Part shown: positions 1 to 7,640 of the stretch, in pieces | How the letters are laid out: each line of letters begins with the position of its first letter | How positions within the stretch are numbered: the stretch's first letter is position 1 | NCBI GenBank assembly: GCA_023455425.1 | Contig: JAEYCM010000037.1 | Location: 32,096-96,095 of the forward strand | DNA length: 64,000 nucleotides | From: Bacillota bacterium | Lineage (GTDB): Bacteria; Bacillota; Clostridia; Christensenellales; CAG-138 | Direction: 5' to 3' | Made by a program: the position numbers and the translations under genes | The notes under the pieces: generated by a model | The model's input: the letters and a program-made list of their open reading frames with translations, nothing else | Told to the model about the DNA's origin: nothing | Databases searched by the model: none

Positions 1-173
1 TATTGGAACAAAGACCCGACGCTGATCCCCGCCCTGCGGGCGATGACGTTGGTGTTCGCGCTGTCGAACCCATGCTGCGCAAACTCCGCCGCGGCGGCGT
101 CGAATATCTTTTTCTGTTTTTCGGGTGCAAGCCGCAGGAACACCTTTGTTGCGTGCGGGGAAGAAAATTCCAT
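1..173 (-). CDS. TetR/AcrR-family regulator, N-terminal part
   Basis: This is the first 57 residues of a regulator that runs off the left edge. The ATG at 171-173 has an AGGAGG site at 179-184, five bases upstream. The visible part is a DNA-binding domain: a first helix KIFDAAAAEFAQHGF, then the recognition segment IARRAGISVGSLFQY, which matches the Gly-rich turn and aromatic end of TetR helix-turn-helix domains. The ligand-binding domain lies outside the window, so the inducer and target cannot be guessed. It follows the sigma-like gene by about 20 bases on the same strand, so the two may be co-transcribed. Confidence 0.85.
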   Translation of the reverse strand, partial: MEFSSPHATKVFLRLAPEKQKKIFDAAAAEFAQHGFDSANTNVIARRAGISVGSLFQ

Positions 174-193
174 GCCTGCCTCCTGTTTGTAGA

Positions 194-787
194 TTAGAAC
201 AGGGTAAACAGCGTCTGGTTAAACCATGCGTAGCCAAGATCCCAACGGGGAAGTATGGAGAGCGTGCCCAGAAGACCTATGAGCACCCACAAAAGCAGCG
301 CCGCCGTAGCGCCGAGCACCGCGATGGAAACCCATCCGCCGCGCTGCCTTTCTTCTTCTTTTTCCGGTATCGCCTGCAGACGCTTTAAGGCGCGTTCCTC
401 CAGGGCCGCAGCCTCCTCTTCCGTATACCGGCGGGGCCTGTCCACGGATGCAGCCTTGAACTGGGGCGAAACTACAGACGCGGGCTTGGGCTGGGGCGAA
501 ACCATGGTTTCTTCCGCGCCGCCCACGCGCATCATCCGGCGCAGGCGCACCTGCTTGGCGGTCAGCGCGTCCAGCCAGCCGTAGAGATCCCCCAGGTACG
601 GGCCTTTTGCGCGGATGGTCTGGTACATTTCCCGAAACACGGCCACCACCACATGCTTGGCTTCCTCATCGTTACGGGTGGATTCGAGCGCAATCCGGTA
701 GACCGTTTTGTTGTAGCGCGTATACAGCGTTGCAAAGGCTTCCCGGTCGCCCTGCTGGATACGCCGCATCAATGCGTTGAGATCCAT
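194..787 (-). CDS. Membrane-anchored sigma-70 region 2-like protein
   Basis: A 197-residue protein with a GGGGGGAGG ribosome site just before its ATG. Residues 1-90 resemble region 2 of ECF sigma factors (REAFATLYTRYNKTVY, then DEEAKHVVVAVFREMY), the part that binds core RNA polymerase and the -10 element. A linker rich in Pro, Val and Glu follows. No region 4 helix-turn-helix is visible; instead residues ~150-175 form a hydrophobic membrane segment. This resembles a sigma fragment tethered to the membrane more than a working sigma factor. It could be a regulator that sequesters polymerase, or a degenerate sigma gene. The family resemblance is seen; the function is inferred. Confidence 0.6.
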   Translation of the reverse strand: MDLNALMRRIQQGDREAFATLYTRYNKTVYRIALESTRNDEEAKHVVVAVFREMYQTIRAKGPYLGDLYGWLDALTAKQVRLRRMMRVGGAEETMVSPQPKPASVVSPQFKAASVDRPRRYTEEEAAALEERALKRLQAIPEKEEERQRGGWVSIAVLGATAALLLWVLIGLLGTLSILPRWDLGYAWFNQTLFTLF

Positions 788-1064
788 GCGATGCCTCCCC
801 CCTGTTTTATTACCCCTTTACCCAACATTGGGAATTCTTCTGTTGCCCTTTTGCCGCCGCTCTGCGTTGCCCGCTTGATTGGCGGCAATTTATCCCTACT
901 GTCATGTGCAGAGGTAATCCTTTACCATTTTATCATGCAATGTTCGGCACGCAAAGGGGATGCCCGCGCGATACGCGCGTATTTTGTGCGAAAATTCCGC
1001 TTGCGATCCCTTCGGGCATAATTCTGCCGCCTGCACAATAGGCTGTAAGACGGAGGTGTTGCCT

Positions 1065-2063
1065 GTGGAGCATATCGAATGGAAACGGGTATTTCTGATC
1101 GCGGGGCTTGTGATATTGCTCATCCTGCTGCTGCGCGGCTGTATGTTTGCCTGTGCGCCGCAGGATAAGGAAGAAACCAAGAAGCCGGGGCAGGACGAAT
1201 ACGTCCAGGTCTATCTCAAAGAAACAGGAAAAACCGTGTCCATGCCGGTGGAAACCTATCTTGAACGGGTAGTGGCGGCAGAAATGCCCGCCTCTTTTCA
1301 TGTGGAGGCGTTAAAGGCGCAGGCTGTGGCCGCGCGCACCTATACCTACAAGCGCATCAAGGACGGCGGCTGCAGGAACGGCGCGCAGCTGTGCACCGAC
1401 AGCACCTGCTGCCAGGCGTATGACAGCGACGAGGATTGCCGCGAAAAATGGGGCTCCTCATATGAGAGCAACATCAAAAAAATCCGGTCCGCCGTAGAAG
1501 ATACGTACAGCGAAGTGCTGGAATACGACGGCACGCTCATTGAGGCGCTTTACCACGCCGCTTCCGGCGGGCAGACGGAGGACAGCGAAAACGTGTTTGC
1601 CGCCGCGCGCCCGTATTTGCGGGGGGTGGAGAGCGAGAACGAGGTGGGCTCCAACCACTTGAAGGACGAGGAGCGCCTGGGGCGCAGGGAATTTGTCTCC
1701 ATCATCAATAAAAAGTGGCCCAAAGCCGGGCTGAAGGAGTCTTCCCTTGAAAAACAGGTGGAAGTTGAGGAGCGCTTTGAAAGCGGGCGGGTCGAAAGCG
1801 TCCGCCTGGGCAAAGTGGAGGTCACAGGGCGGGAACTGCGCGGGGCTTTGGAATTAAGAAGCGCATGGTTCACCATAGAATTCAGGGATGATGAGGTCGT
1901 CATTGACACGCGCGGCTATGGCCACGGCGTGGGCATGAGCCAATCTGGCGCAAACGGCATGGCGCAGGAGGGGAAGAACTACCGCGAAATCCTCAAGCAT
2001 TACTACACCGGCATTGAGATTGTGAACATGCTGTATATGGAGGCGCTGCCCAAGAAGGTGTAG
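1065..2063 (+). CDS. spoIID: SpoIID/LytB-type peptidoglycan hydrolase
   Basis: A 332-residue protein starting at a GTG eight bases after a GGAGG at 1052-1056; upstream in-frame starts have no such site. It opens with a membrane anchor (about residues 8-25), followed by the SpoIID domain. The hallmark segment VVAAEMPASFHVEALKAQAV holds the conserved Glu of the lytic transglycosylase family, and the C-terminus has RGYGHGVGMSQSGANGMA, another typical SpoIID motif. In sporulating Firmicutes SpoIID cleaves glycan strands during engulfment; close homologues occur in non-sporulators as wall enzymes. No SpoIIP or SpoIIM partner is nearby, so a general wall role is possible. Confidence 0.85.
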   Translation: MEHIEWKRVFLIAGLVILLILLLRGCMFACAPQDKEETKKPGQDEYVQVYLKETGKTVSMPVETYLERVVAAEMPASFHVEALKAQAVAARTYTYKRIKDGGCRNGAQLCTDSTCCQAYDSDEDCREKWGSSYESNIKKIRSAVEDTYSEVLEYDGTLIEALYHAASGGQTEDSENVFAAARPYLRGVESENEVGSNHLKDEERLGRREFVSIINKKWPKAGLKESSLEKQVEVEERFESGRVESVRLGKVEVTGRELRGALELRSAWFTIEFRDDEVVIDTRGYGHGVGMSQSGANGMAQEGKNYREILKHYYTGIEIVNMLYMEALPKKV

Positions 2064-2120
2064 CCCGCAAGCCGGAATTGACAAAACGCGTCCGCATGGT
2101 ACAATAATTTTACGCGCAAT

Positions 2121-2151
2121 TGGTGGAGGGCGGGGAGAGTCGAACCCGGCC
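2121..2151 (-). repeat. tRNA 3'-end-like fragment, no 5' half
   Basis: Read on the minus strand, this stretch ends in an acceptor-like tail with CCA preceded by a TTCGACT loop, as at the 3' end of a tRNA. No matching 5' acceptor strand is found upstream, and the T stem pairs poorly. It sits just before the true tRNA-Leu on the other strand. It looks like a relic of an older integration or one more member of the tRNA-end repeats described at 24.6 kb. Confidence 0.45.
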
Positions 2152-2172
2152 ACATATGCGCGCCCGTTACAT

Positions 2173-2255
2173 GCGGATGTGGCGGAACGGCATACGCAAC
2201 GGACTTAAAATCCGTCGGGGAAACCTTAGGGGTTCAAATCCCCTCATCCGCACCA
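2173..2255 (+). tRNA. tRNA-Leu(UAA)
   Basis: An 83-base tRNA with GCGGATG pairing to CATCCGC in the acceptor stem and an encoded CCA at 2253-2255. The anticodon loop is CTTAAAA, giving anticodon UAA for leucine. A variable arm of the class II type and a T loop TTCAAAT within a GGGG/CCCC stem are visible. The 3' half, from 2204, is the left copy of the 53-base direct repeat bounding the integrated element, so the tRNA remains intact after integration. Confidence 0.95.
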
Positions 2256-2256
2256 A
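2204..2256 (+). repeat. Attachment site, left copy (53 bp)
   Basis: The sequence from the anticodon loop to one base beyond the CCA of tRNA-Leu is repeated without mismatch at 24535-24587. The integrase gene starts only 14 bases beyond it. This is the classic layout of a tyrosine-integrase element inserted into a tRNA 3' end. Confidence 0.93.
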
Positions 2257-2260
2257 ATAT

Positions 2261-2296
2261 AAAAAGTCCCTAATCCTCTGGGGTTGGGGATTTTTT
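2261..2296 (+). terminator. Terminator after tRNA-Leu, supplied by the element
   Basis: A hairpin (AAAAAGTCCC against GGGATTTTTT with further pairing inside) ends in a T run just after the tRNA. It overlaps the last codons of the integrase gene. After insertion it replaces the tRNA's own terminator, which now lies at 24588-24620. Confidence 0.6.
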
Positions 2297-3517
2297 ACTG
2301 CCTGTGGGTTGCTCGATGGGGGTCGATTTTTCGCTCAGTTCTATCCTGTGCTCTATTCTGAGTTCAGGAAGCTTAAGAGAAGTGTTTAGCACATTAGCTG
2401 TGCTGATCTTTGATCGAAAGTCCACATGAGCATAGATATTCGCCGTAGTTGAATAATTGCTATGTCCAAGCCATTGCTGAATTAGCTTGATATCAATGCC
2501 GTTAGCTAAGAGAATGGTGGCACAGCTATGCCGCAGATCATGGAAGCGAATCTTGGGGAGATTATGCTTCTTTATCTCCTGGCGAAACCGATTAGTCACA
2601 TAATCTGGCTCAATAAGATCTCCTACTGCATCAACACAGATATAGTCGCTGTACTTATCGTTGTAGCTATCGCCCAAGATCAGTCTGTTTGTAGCCTTCT
2701 TGTCCCATAGTTCGCGTAAGTAGTCTTCGATTTGTGGAATTAAGGGAAGTGTTCGTGTGCTTGATTTCGTCTTCGTGCCATTAACCGAAAACAACTCCCT
2801 TTCCCCGTTTGGCTTTGCACTTACTACTGTGTGATCAATTGTAATGGTCTTACCGATAAAATCTATGGCTGACCATTTTAGGCCGATTGCCTCACTACGC
2901 CTTAACCCATATAGACAACTTAGTATGACAGGCGCTTCAATAGTACTGCCTTGGAAGCACATCAACAATTGATTGATATCCTCTTCGACAAGGTAATTTG
3001 AGACATAAGGTCGCACCTTTGGCTTCTCTACCCTGTCTGCCGGATTGCTTTCAATAAGTTCAAGCTTAACAGCACTTTGAAGTGCTTTTCGGATATTCGC
3101 GTGATAATGGATAATCGTGTTTGGAGAAATTGGACGTTGTTTAGTTTCGTGCTGATAAAATTCCTGAATATCCTTTGGCCTCAAATCCACAAGCTTTATT
3201 TTCCGTGCCGCAAAGTAAGGCGCTATATGCCTTTCTACAATCCTGCGGTACTCGGCATATGTTGTTACGGCAAGATTTGACTTAACCATATCAAGCCATC
3301 TTTCCATAAAGGCCGAAAAGAGAATATCTTCCCCAAGCGCTGTCGGAATTTGATAATTTGAACGGATATCCTGCAAAATCTTTTCCGCTTTGCGCTTGTT
3401 GCCCTTGACAGGTAGTCCTGTTGGAAGCCATTTTTGCACTCTTTTGTTGTCAAGGTTCTTGTAGCTGATGACTACATAAAAGTAACCCTTTTTCTCTGTA
3501 AGGTGTCCAGCTATCAT
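2270..3517 (-). CDS. int: Tyrosine integrase
   Basis: A 415-residue site-specific recombinase, full length for the phage/ICE integrase family, with GGAGG before its ATG. Residues 1-55 resemble an arm-type DNA-binding domain, 65-160 the SAM-like core-binding domain, and 175-370 the catalytic domain. The catalytic residues are readable: Arg206 in GLRRSEA, a Lys near 249, His326-x-x-Arg329 in HDLRH, His352 in GHSNY and Tyr362 in IYAHV. It would join the element to the tRNA-Leu 3' end and, with the excisionase beside it, excise it. It ends 14 bases from the left attachment copy. Confidence 0.96.
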   Translation of the reverse strand: MIAGHLTEKKGYFYVVISYKNLDNKRVQKWLPTGLPVKGNKRKAEKILQDIRSNYQIPTALGEDILFSAFMERWLDMVKSNLAVTTYAEYRRIVERHIAPYFAARKIKLVDLRPKDIQEFYQHETKQRPISPNTIIHYHANIRKALQSAVKLELIESNPADRVEKPKVRPYVSNYLVEEDINQLLMCFQGSTIEAPVILSCLYGLRRSEAIGLKWSAIDFIGKTITIDHTVVSAKPNGERELFSVNGTKTKSSTRTLPLIPQIEDYLRELWDKKATNRLILGDSYNDKYSDYICVDAVGDLIEPDYVTNRFRQEIKKHNLPKIRFHDLRHSCATILLANGIDIKLIQQWLGHSNYSTTANIYAHVDFRSKISTANVLNTSLKLPELRIEHRIELSEKSTPIEQPTGSKKSPTPED

Positions 3518-3536
3518 AATAATCCTCCTTGATAGC

Positions 3537-3728
3537 CTAACACCCAGTATGCAACTCTATTTTATCACCGGAAGTCAGCAAATCCAATACGACGGATCGG
3601 GGAATTCTGTATGTACTTCCAATCATTACATGGGGTACCTTGTTATTTTTGATCATTTTATAACATGTTTTTGTGCTTATTTTTAATTCGTTGGCCAAGT
3701 CTTTTATTGTAAGTGCAGACGTGTTCAT
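3537..3728 (-). CDS. xis: Excisionase-like MerR-type helix-turn-helix protein
   Basis: A 63-residue protein ending 19 bases before the integrase start on the same strand, so they likely share a transcript. It has the small winged-helix layout of excisionase-family domains: TIKDLANELKISTKTCYKMI followed by a wing region around GSTYRIP. Such proteins bend DNA at attachment sites and push the integrase towards excision. The assignment rests on size, fold pattern and position; it could instead be a repressor of the integrase. Confidence 0.75.
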   Translation of the reverse strand: MNTSALTIKDLANELKISTKTCYKMIKNNKVPHVMIGSTYRIPRSVVLDLLTSGDKIELHTGC

Positions 3729-3757
3729 TTTTTATATTTCCTTTATTAGATTTGAAT

Positions 3758-3871
3758 GTGGACATTTAGAAGTACAAAAATGGGGTTGTAGGTATTATCC
3801 TACGCACCCCCTTAAATCTGACGCTTAAAACCCTAGAAAAATAGGCGCTTTCGGAATTTCTAAATGTCCAC
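3758..3871. repeat. 114-bp structure with 14-bp terminal inverted repeats, copy A
   Basis: GTGGACATTTAGAA at 3758-3771 is matched exactly in reverse complement at 3858-3871. Inside lie a hairpin GTAGG-CCTAC and the string GCACCCCCTTAAAT. A second, diverged copy lies at 20991-21101 in the same element. No coding region fits inside. It could be a miniature transposon-like unit, an origin, or a protein-binding site. Confidence 0.8.
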
Positions 3872-4012
3872 GGAATGGTCCGCTTTGGCGCGGCAAGCTT
3901 TGGTTGTAATTGTTATGACTTGCCTATATGTAGATAGTATATTGGCTTTCTTTTAATCCCGTTATATAATCATTCCAATAAAACTAATTTGGGCAAAATA
4001 TGTAGGTATTAT

Positions 4013-4945
4013 ATGGATATTTGGGAAGAAGTTAACAAAGAATATGTTGCATTTCTGGCCGAGCATCAATTAGATGCAGGAGATAATATGCAATGGGTCA
4101 AACCCGTAGGTACTACTTTATATCACTATACCTCCATAGATGCTTTGTGTAAAATATTGACCACAAATACATTATGGGCAACTAAATATTCGTATCAAAA
4201 TGACGCATCAGAAATTGAATATGGCATTAACCTCTTGGCAAAATGCATAGAAGAAAAGTCTGCGCACAAAGAACGATTACTGGGTGCAATAGCTACCTTT
4301 AAAGCAAAGACCCTGTCAGACTATTATTTTCTTAGTTTCTCTTTTGAAAAAGATTCGCTTCCTATGTGGAATTATTATGGATCATCATCTCGGAAATATG
4401 GTGTCACTTTAGGCCTTTCGCCGGACTTCCTAGATTTATTTTATCCTTCCAGCCTTATGAATGGTGTATTAAAGAATCATCCTAAGCTTTTATATAACTC
4501 TCAGTCAAAAAAGACTAGTAATTTTATTGTTGGTGCCCATTGCCGAGAGGTAATTTATGATGTTCAGTTTCAAGAAAACATTTTTGATAAGATTATTCAA
4601 CTGACGGACAGGTGTATTGAGGGAAATATACACCTATGGAAGCTAATGTTTGGTTGTGCAGCAGAGCATATAATCTTTATGAAAGATCCTTGCGCCAGTT
4701 CCGAAAGAGAATTTAGGCTGGCATTTAGAATTCCTCAAAAAGAGGTTAAGCACTTCAGACTAAATGATACCTTCTTAGTTCCATATATTGTTTGTCAATA
4801 TGGCTTGCAGAGACACTTAACCGAAATAATATTGAGCCCGTATAACAAATCCGATATTGCAAAAGCAGGTCTTGAAGAATTTCTAGAATCTCTAAAGCTA
4901 GATAATGTTTCAGTATCTTTTTCGTCATTGCCAAATCGCTATTAA
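4013..4945 (+). CDS. DUF2971-family protein
   Basis: A 310-residue protein from the ATG at 4013; an in-frame TTG at 3989 is possible but neither has a strong ribosome site. The N-terminal part has the signature TTLYHYTSIDALCKIL, then LWATKYSYQNDASEIEYG, typical of DUF2971 proteins, and later YFLSFSFEKDSLPMWNYY. No catalytic role is established for this family, though members are often found in phages, mobile elements and defence-rich regions. It stands alone between the excisionase and the candidate toxin locus and is AT-rich, in keeping with cargo. A defence role is only a guess. Confidence 0.75.
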   Translation: MDIWEEVNKEYVAFLAEHQLDAGDNMQWVKPVGTTLYHYTSIDALCKILTTNTLWATKYSYQNDASEIEYGINLLAKCIEEKSAHKERLLGAIATFKAKTLSDYYFLSFSFEKDSLPMWNYYGSSSRKYGVTLGLSPDFLDLFYPSSLMNGVLKNHPKLLYNSQSKKTSNFIVGAHCREVIYDVQFQENIFDKIIQLTDRCIEGNIHLWKLMFGCAAEHIIFMKDPCASSEREFRLAFRIPQKEVKHFRLNDTFLVPYIVCQYGLQRHLTEIILSPYNKSDIAKAGLEEFLESLKLDNVSVSFSSLPNRY

Positions 4946-5002
4946 TATTGATTATATCTTTCTTTTTTTAAAGACAAACTTTTGAGTATTTTAAAAGGCT
5001 CT

Positions 5003-5045
5003 AAAAATCGGTAAATCGTGTTTAAAACGATCTAGACCGATTTTT
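5003..5045. terminator. Long inverted repeat, probable terminator
   Basis: AAAAATCGGT at 5003-5012 pairs with ACCGATTTTT at 5036-5045, with further pairing around CGT-ACG inside. It lies about 60 bases after the DUF2971 gene and can end transcripts from either direction. Confidence 0.55.
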
Positions 5046-5118
5046 AAATTTACCTTTTAAAACAGATATAACAACTAATGAATTGTAAGATATTCTCATC
5101 TATGATACCATAAATATC

Positions 5119-5170
5119 AGAACGAGGAGCCATGTTTTGTGGGCTCCAAGACGAATTAGGCGGTAGCCTC
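5119..5170 (+). promoter_or_regulatory. 5' leader repeat of the candidate toxin locus
   Basis: Two blocks, AGAACGAGGAGCC (5119-5131) and ATTAGGCGGTAGCCTC (5155-5170), are separated by 23 bases that include the ATG of a short ORF. Both blocks recur, adjacent and in inverted orientation, at 5379-5408. A TATGAT box at 5101-5106 could be the -10 of a promoter. Confidence 0.45.
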
Positions 5171-5236
5171 TGGACCACCGACGAGGTGAAAAGGAGGTAT
5201 AAGTTACCTCGTCGAGTATTACGAATGAGGAGGTAG
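5132..5236 (+). CDS. 34-residue leader ORF of candidate toxin locus
   Basis: The ATG follows GAGGAG by two to three bases. The peptide is basic and arginine-rich at its end (RRYKLPRRVLRMRR). An SD-like AGGAGG inside the reading frame lies in the loop of a hairpin formed by GACGAGGT and ACCTCGTC. Its stop codon sits ten bases before the start of the hydrophobic 23-residue ORF, so translation may be coupled. No homologue is recognised; it may be purely regulatory. Confidence 0.35.
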   Translation: MFCGLQDELGGSLWTTDEVKRRYKLPRRVLRMRR

Positions 5237-5245
5237 CTGCTAATA

Positions 5246-5317
5246 GTGGAATGGATAGTTGCATTAATTGCAGTCGTGTTGGTAATCCAATCGGCAATCC
5301 GTGAAGCGAAAAAGTAA
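5246..5317 (+). CDS. 23-residue hydrophobic peptide, candidate type I toxin
   Basis: Starting at GTG, 12 bases after GAGGAGG (5227-5233), it encodes a single membrane helix (WIVALIAVVLVIQS) with a charged tail ending in REAKK. That layout is typical of Fst/TxpA-like type I toxins. It runs into a perfect hairpin terminator that could work in both directions. A convergent -10 box and an inverted copy of the leader lie on the other side. No toxin family is matched by sequence, so this is a structural argument only. Confidence 0.4.
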   Translation: MEWIVALIAVVLVIQSAIREAKK

Positions 5318-5343
5318 ACCGCCTATTGCCGTAGGCGGTTTAC
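5314..5343. terminator. Bidirectional terminator
   Basis: GTAAACCGCCTA and TAGGCGGTTTAC form a perfect 12-bp stem with a six-base loop. It directly overlaps the stop of the 23-residue ORF and lies between the two inverted leader copies. Confidence 0.75.
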
Positions 5344-5378
5344 TCGCAAAAGTGTTACATGTAAAGCGATGAACTACT

Positions 5379-5432
5379 GAGGCTACCGTCTAATCGGCTC
5401 CTCGTTCTATCTAAAATTCTAACACTATTATA
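5379..5432 (-). ncRNA. Candidate convergent small RNA of the toxin locus
   Basis: On the minus strand a TATAAT box at 5427-5432 precedes a stretch that carries both leader blocks (5379-5408) without the intervening ATG. Transcription from here would run left into the shared terminator at 5314-5343, giving an RNA overlapping the toxin mRNA 3' end. Note that the leader copies are inverted, so in the two RNAs they are alike rather than complementary. Confidence 0.35.
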
Positions 5433-5590
5433 ACCAGAATTCAACTGCAAATACCGCTGTTTAGCTATGTTTTGTGCTGTTTTTAGAACTATTGTTATGT
5501 AAAGATACTATGACATGATCACGCTACAACTGGCAAGCACCATTATTTCTTCCTACTTAATCTGCAATAATTCAAAAGCGAGGTGTCATT

Positions 5591-6409
5591 ATGAAAAAAT
5601 GGAGCCGACGCGCCAGTATTGCTACAGTTATCAGCGTGATCATTGCAGCTCTAGCCTTAATCTTCTCAATATGGCAATCCCGTGAGCCATCCGAGCCCGC
5701 TTCTGGTGCCGAAACTACTGTTGGAGGCGACGTTAACATTGAAGACACTTCTGATGGCTCAAACATAATCATTGGAGATAACAATGTTATTTCCGAAGAC
5801 ATCAGCAGCAGCGATGAGCTTTTCGAGAGCGTATTCTACATAAGCTTCCTGAAACCATTAGTGATTAATAAAAGTGCAATCTATTTTGACGAGTTTTCTA
5901 ATAATCCTGAATATAGGGTTCTAGCCTCAGCCAACCTTGACTTTGTATCAAATGCAAACATCATTATTGAGAATATTAATACCGGACTCTCCAGGGAATA
6001 TAGAGTCTATGAAATTCATAAAGAACGTAAAATCGGAACAATCAGCGCAGGAACTTACCGCATCAAGCTTTTTACACACAATGAGCTCAGATTTCAAGAA
6101 GTTATAAATTTAGATACGCATAATATTGGTGAAGATGGGGAATGGCATTATGACATGTATGTCTTAGATGACTTTTTCGATAATGCTATAATAACGCCCA
6201 TCTCGTTGGGCGATCAAATCGATTTAATTGAGTATAGTGTTTTCGGGCTATATCCAGAAGAAGCAACAATGTTTACAATGTTTGAGACCAACTTTATTGA
6301 TGAAAATGGCACATTCGAAGGAGATTTCTATCTTCTTCCGGGTCATTACACCCTATACAATGCAATAACGTCGGCTGTTATGGAACCGATTGAATTTGAT
6401 GTTAATTGA
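5591..6409 (+). CDS. Hypothetical membrane-anchored protein
   Basis: 272 residues; the ATG follows GAGGTG by about five bases. After a basic start, residues 9-28 form a single membrane helix (ATVISVIIAALALIFSI), followed by an acidic, Asn/Asp/Gly-rich spacer (GGDVNIEDTSDGSNIIIGD) and a beta-rich domain of about 190 residues. It is most likely exposed outside the cell. No known domain is recognised. It stands alone between the candidate toxin locus and a convergent pair of small genes. Confidence 0.65.
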   Translation: MKKWSRRASIATVISVIIAALALIFSIWQSREPSEPASGAETTVGGDVNIEDTSDGSNIIIGDNNVISEDISSSDELFESVFYISFLKPLVINKSAIYFDEFSNNPEYRVLASANLDFVSNANIIIENINTGLSREYRVYEIHKERKIGTISAGTYRIKLFTHNELRFQEVINLDTHNIGEDGEWHYDMYVLDDFFDNAIITPISLGDQIDLIEYSVFGLYPEEATMFTMFETNFIDENGTFEGDFYLLPGHYTLYNAITSAVMEPIEFDVN

Positions 6410-6479
6410 ACGCATGCAGGTGAATTTATGGCTTTCTGTTTTTTATAGTACCCTTCTATTTATCGAATGATAACATGAC

Positions 6480-6547
6480 ATCCCCACACTACTTCTATGC
6501 TGGTCTGGATACCAGCGAGCATGGACTTCGCTAATAGCCGTGGGGAT
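6480..6547. repeat. Nested inverted repeat
   Basis: An outer stem ATCCCCAC/GTGGGGAT (6480-6487 and 6540-6547) encloses an inner hairpin TGCTGGT/ACCAGCgAGCA (6498-6504 and 6511-6521). It lies between convergent genes ending at 6409 and 6559. No T run follows either side closely, so it is not a simple terminator; it might be a structured RNA or recombination site. Confidence 0.5.
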
Positions 6548-6558
6548 TGACCGTAACA

Positions 6559-7026
6559 TCATTGGCGCCCGTTTGTGCTATTAAAATCCGGTGCTTCAAA
6601 ATAAAGATCGAGCCCGTAATATCCCTCAGCGGCCATAAACCGTTTTGCAGAAACCAACAGGAGATCAAAGCCAAATTTGCTATTTCGGTCGAACTGCTTG
6701 TCTATCTCATTGGCTAGGGCGTCAATACGGAGTTTGTTGCCTACCCTCATAAGCTCTTTATGGGCGAGCACATAAATGTGCACTGCGACATCCTTGATCA
6801 TGTTACCGTGCCGCACTCTTGGAACATCCACATCAAAACAAATGAATACATCTTGCTCAGTATTTACGTCTGGGATATATCCGTATGGATATATCTTTTT
6901 GTAGACCAGGCTTTCCGCGTCATCGCTTTTTTCATCGGGCTTCGCGAGCAAGTTTATGATAGCCTCATTGGAGGTAATTAGCTGAATCAGTTTTAGCTTA
7001 TAGCTTGTAAGTTCGGAGAGATACAT
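6559..7026 (-). CDS. Phage-like hypothetical protein, 155 residues
   Basis: The ATG overlaps the stop codon of the upstream 43-residue gene (TAATG), so they are translationally coupled. The middle is rich in hydrophobic beta-strand pattern (VFICFDVDVPRV, VAVHIYVLAHKELM) and helical segments, in the style of phage tail-completion or head-tail joining proteins. I cannot name a family. It is the last gene of a minus-strand group in the element. Confidence 0.55.
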   Translation of the reverse strand: MYLSELTSYKLKLIQLITSNEAIINLLAKPDEKSDDAESLVYKKIYPYGYIPDVNTEQDVFICFDVDVPRVRHGNMIKDVAVHIYVLAHKELMRVGNKLRIDALANEIDKQFDRNSKFGFDLLLVSAKRFMAAEGYYGLDLYFEAPDFNSTNGRQ

Positions 7027-7157
7027 TACTTGCCCTCCGTATGCTTTTCGAGCACAGCGGCAACCAAATCGTCTGCGTTTACCTTGCTCAAAGAGCTAAG
7101 CGTTTCAACCAGGTAGTCTTCCTGAGTCATTGAAACCATCTCTTTGCTTTCTTCCAT
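7026..7157 (-). CDS. 43-residue acidic hypothetical protein
   Basis: The chosen ATG at 7155-7157 follows AAAGGAAA; the longer upstream reading frame lacks such a site. The peptide is helical and acidic (SMTQEDYLVETLSSLSKV). Its stop overlaps the next start by one base, coupling the two. Function unknown; small acidic partners of this kind are common before phage structural genes. Confidence 0.5.
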   Translation of the reverse strand: MEESKEMVSMTQEDYLVETLSSLSKVNADDLVAAVLEKHTEGK

Positions 7158-7333
7158 AATAAGTATATTTCCTTTCTGTAGCTCCCACATCACCCATGTT
7201 TGTTTGATGCGAACGCGCCATATAATTTTGAAGGGTGCGGCCATGTGAGGGAGCGGTGGCCGCTGCCGCCGTACCGACGATTTCCAGTTCGTCCCCTCGC
7301 TATATCAACAGGCAAGGAGACTCTGTCAATATA

Positions 7334-7367
7334 CAAAAAAAGAGCCGTTTTATTAGTGTGGAACGGC
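7334..7367 (-). terminator. Intrinsic terminator (minus strand)
   Basis: Read on the minus strand, GCCGTT (7362-7367 reversed) pairs with AACGGC and is followed by seven T residues (7335-7341). It ends transcripts coming from the XRE gene and the polymerase operon. Confidence 0.7.
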
Positions 7368-7451
7368 CCAAAACCACATGGAGAAAACCAACCCATGCCA
7401 TGGCTTGCACGGATCTATATCAGCGCGTGTGAAGCCACGCCAATACCATTT

Positions 7452-7640
7452 TTACTGTTCAATGAATTTCTCAATTTCATCAATCTTCCATTCGTCGAAC
7501 CAGGCGTCACCCTTGAACCACTGGGAGAGCACCGATGGGTGAACTCCGATTTTTTTGGCAAACCATTTCTTTTTGATTCCGCGATCCGCCAGATATACTT
7601 TTACTTTATCTTGTAAATAAATGGGCTCGTTTGTTTGCAC
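7452..7640 (-). CDS. Small XRE-type helix-turn-helix protein
   Basis: Starting from GTG at 7640, preceded by AAGGAGAG; a TTG further upstream would place that site inside the gene. The 62-residue product is one DNA-binding domain with WFAKKIGVHPSVLSQWFKGD as the recognition unit. It resembles phage Cro/CI-type mini regulators. It lies downstream of the zinc-finger gene and before a terminator, and probably regulates this element's own promoters. Confidence 0.7.
   Translation of the reverse strand: MQTNEPIYLQDKVKVYLADRGIKKKWFAKKIGVHPSVLSQWFKGDAWFDEWKIDEIEKFIEQ

Noticed and set aside
7200..7616. Plus-strand open frame opposite the XRE gene
   Set aside because: Covers a terminator and the antisense of a clear helix-turn-helix gene; no homologue-like features.
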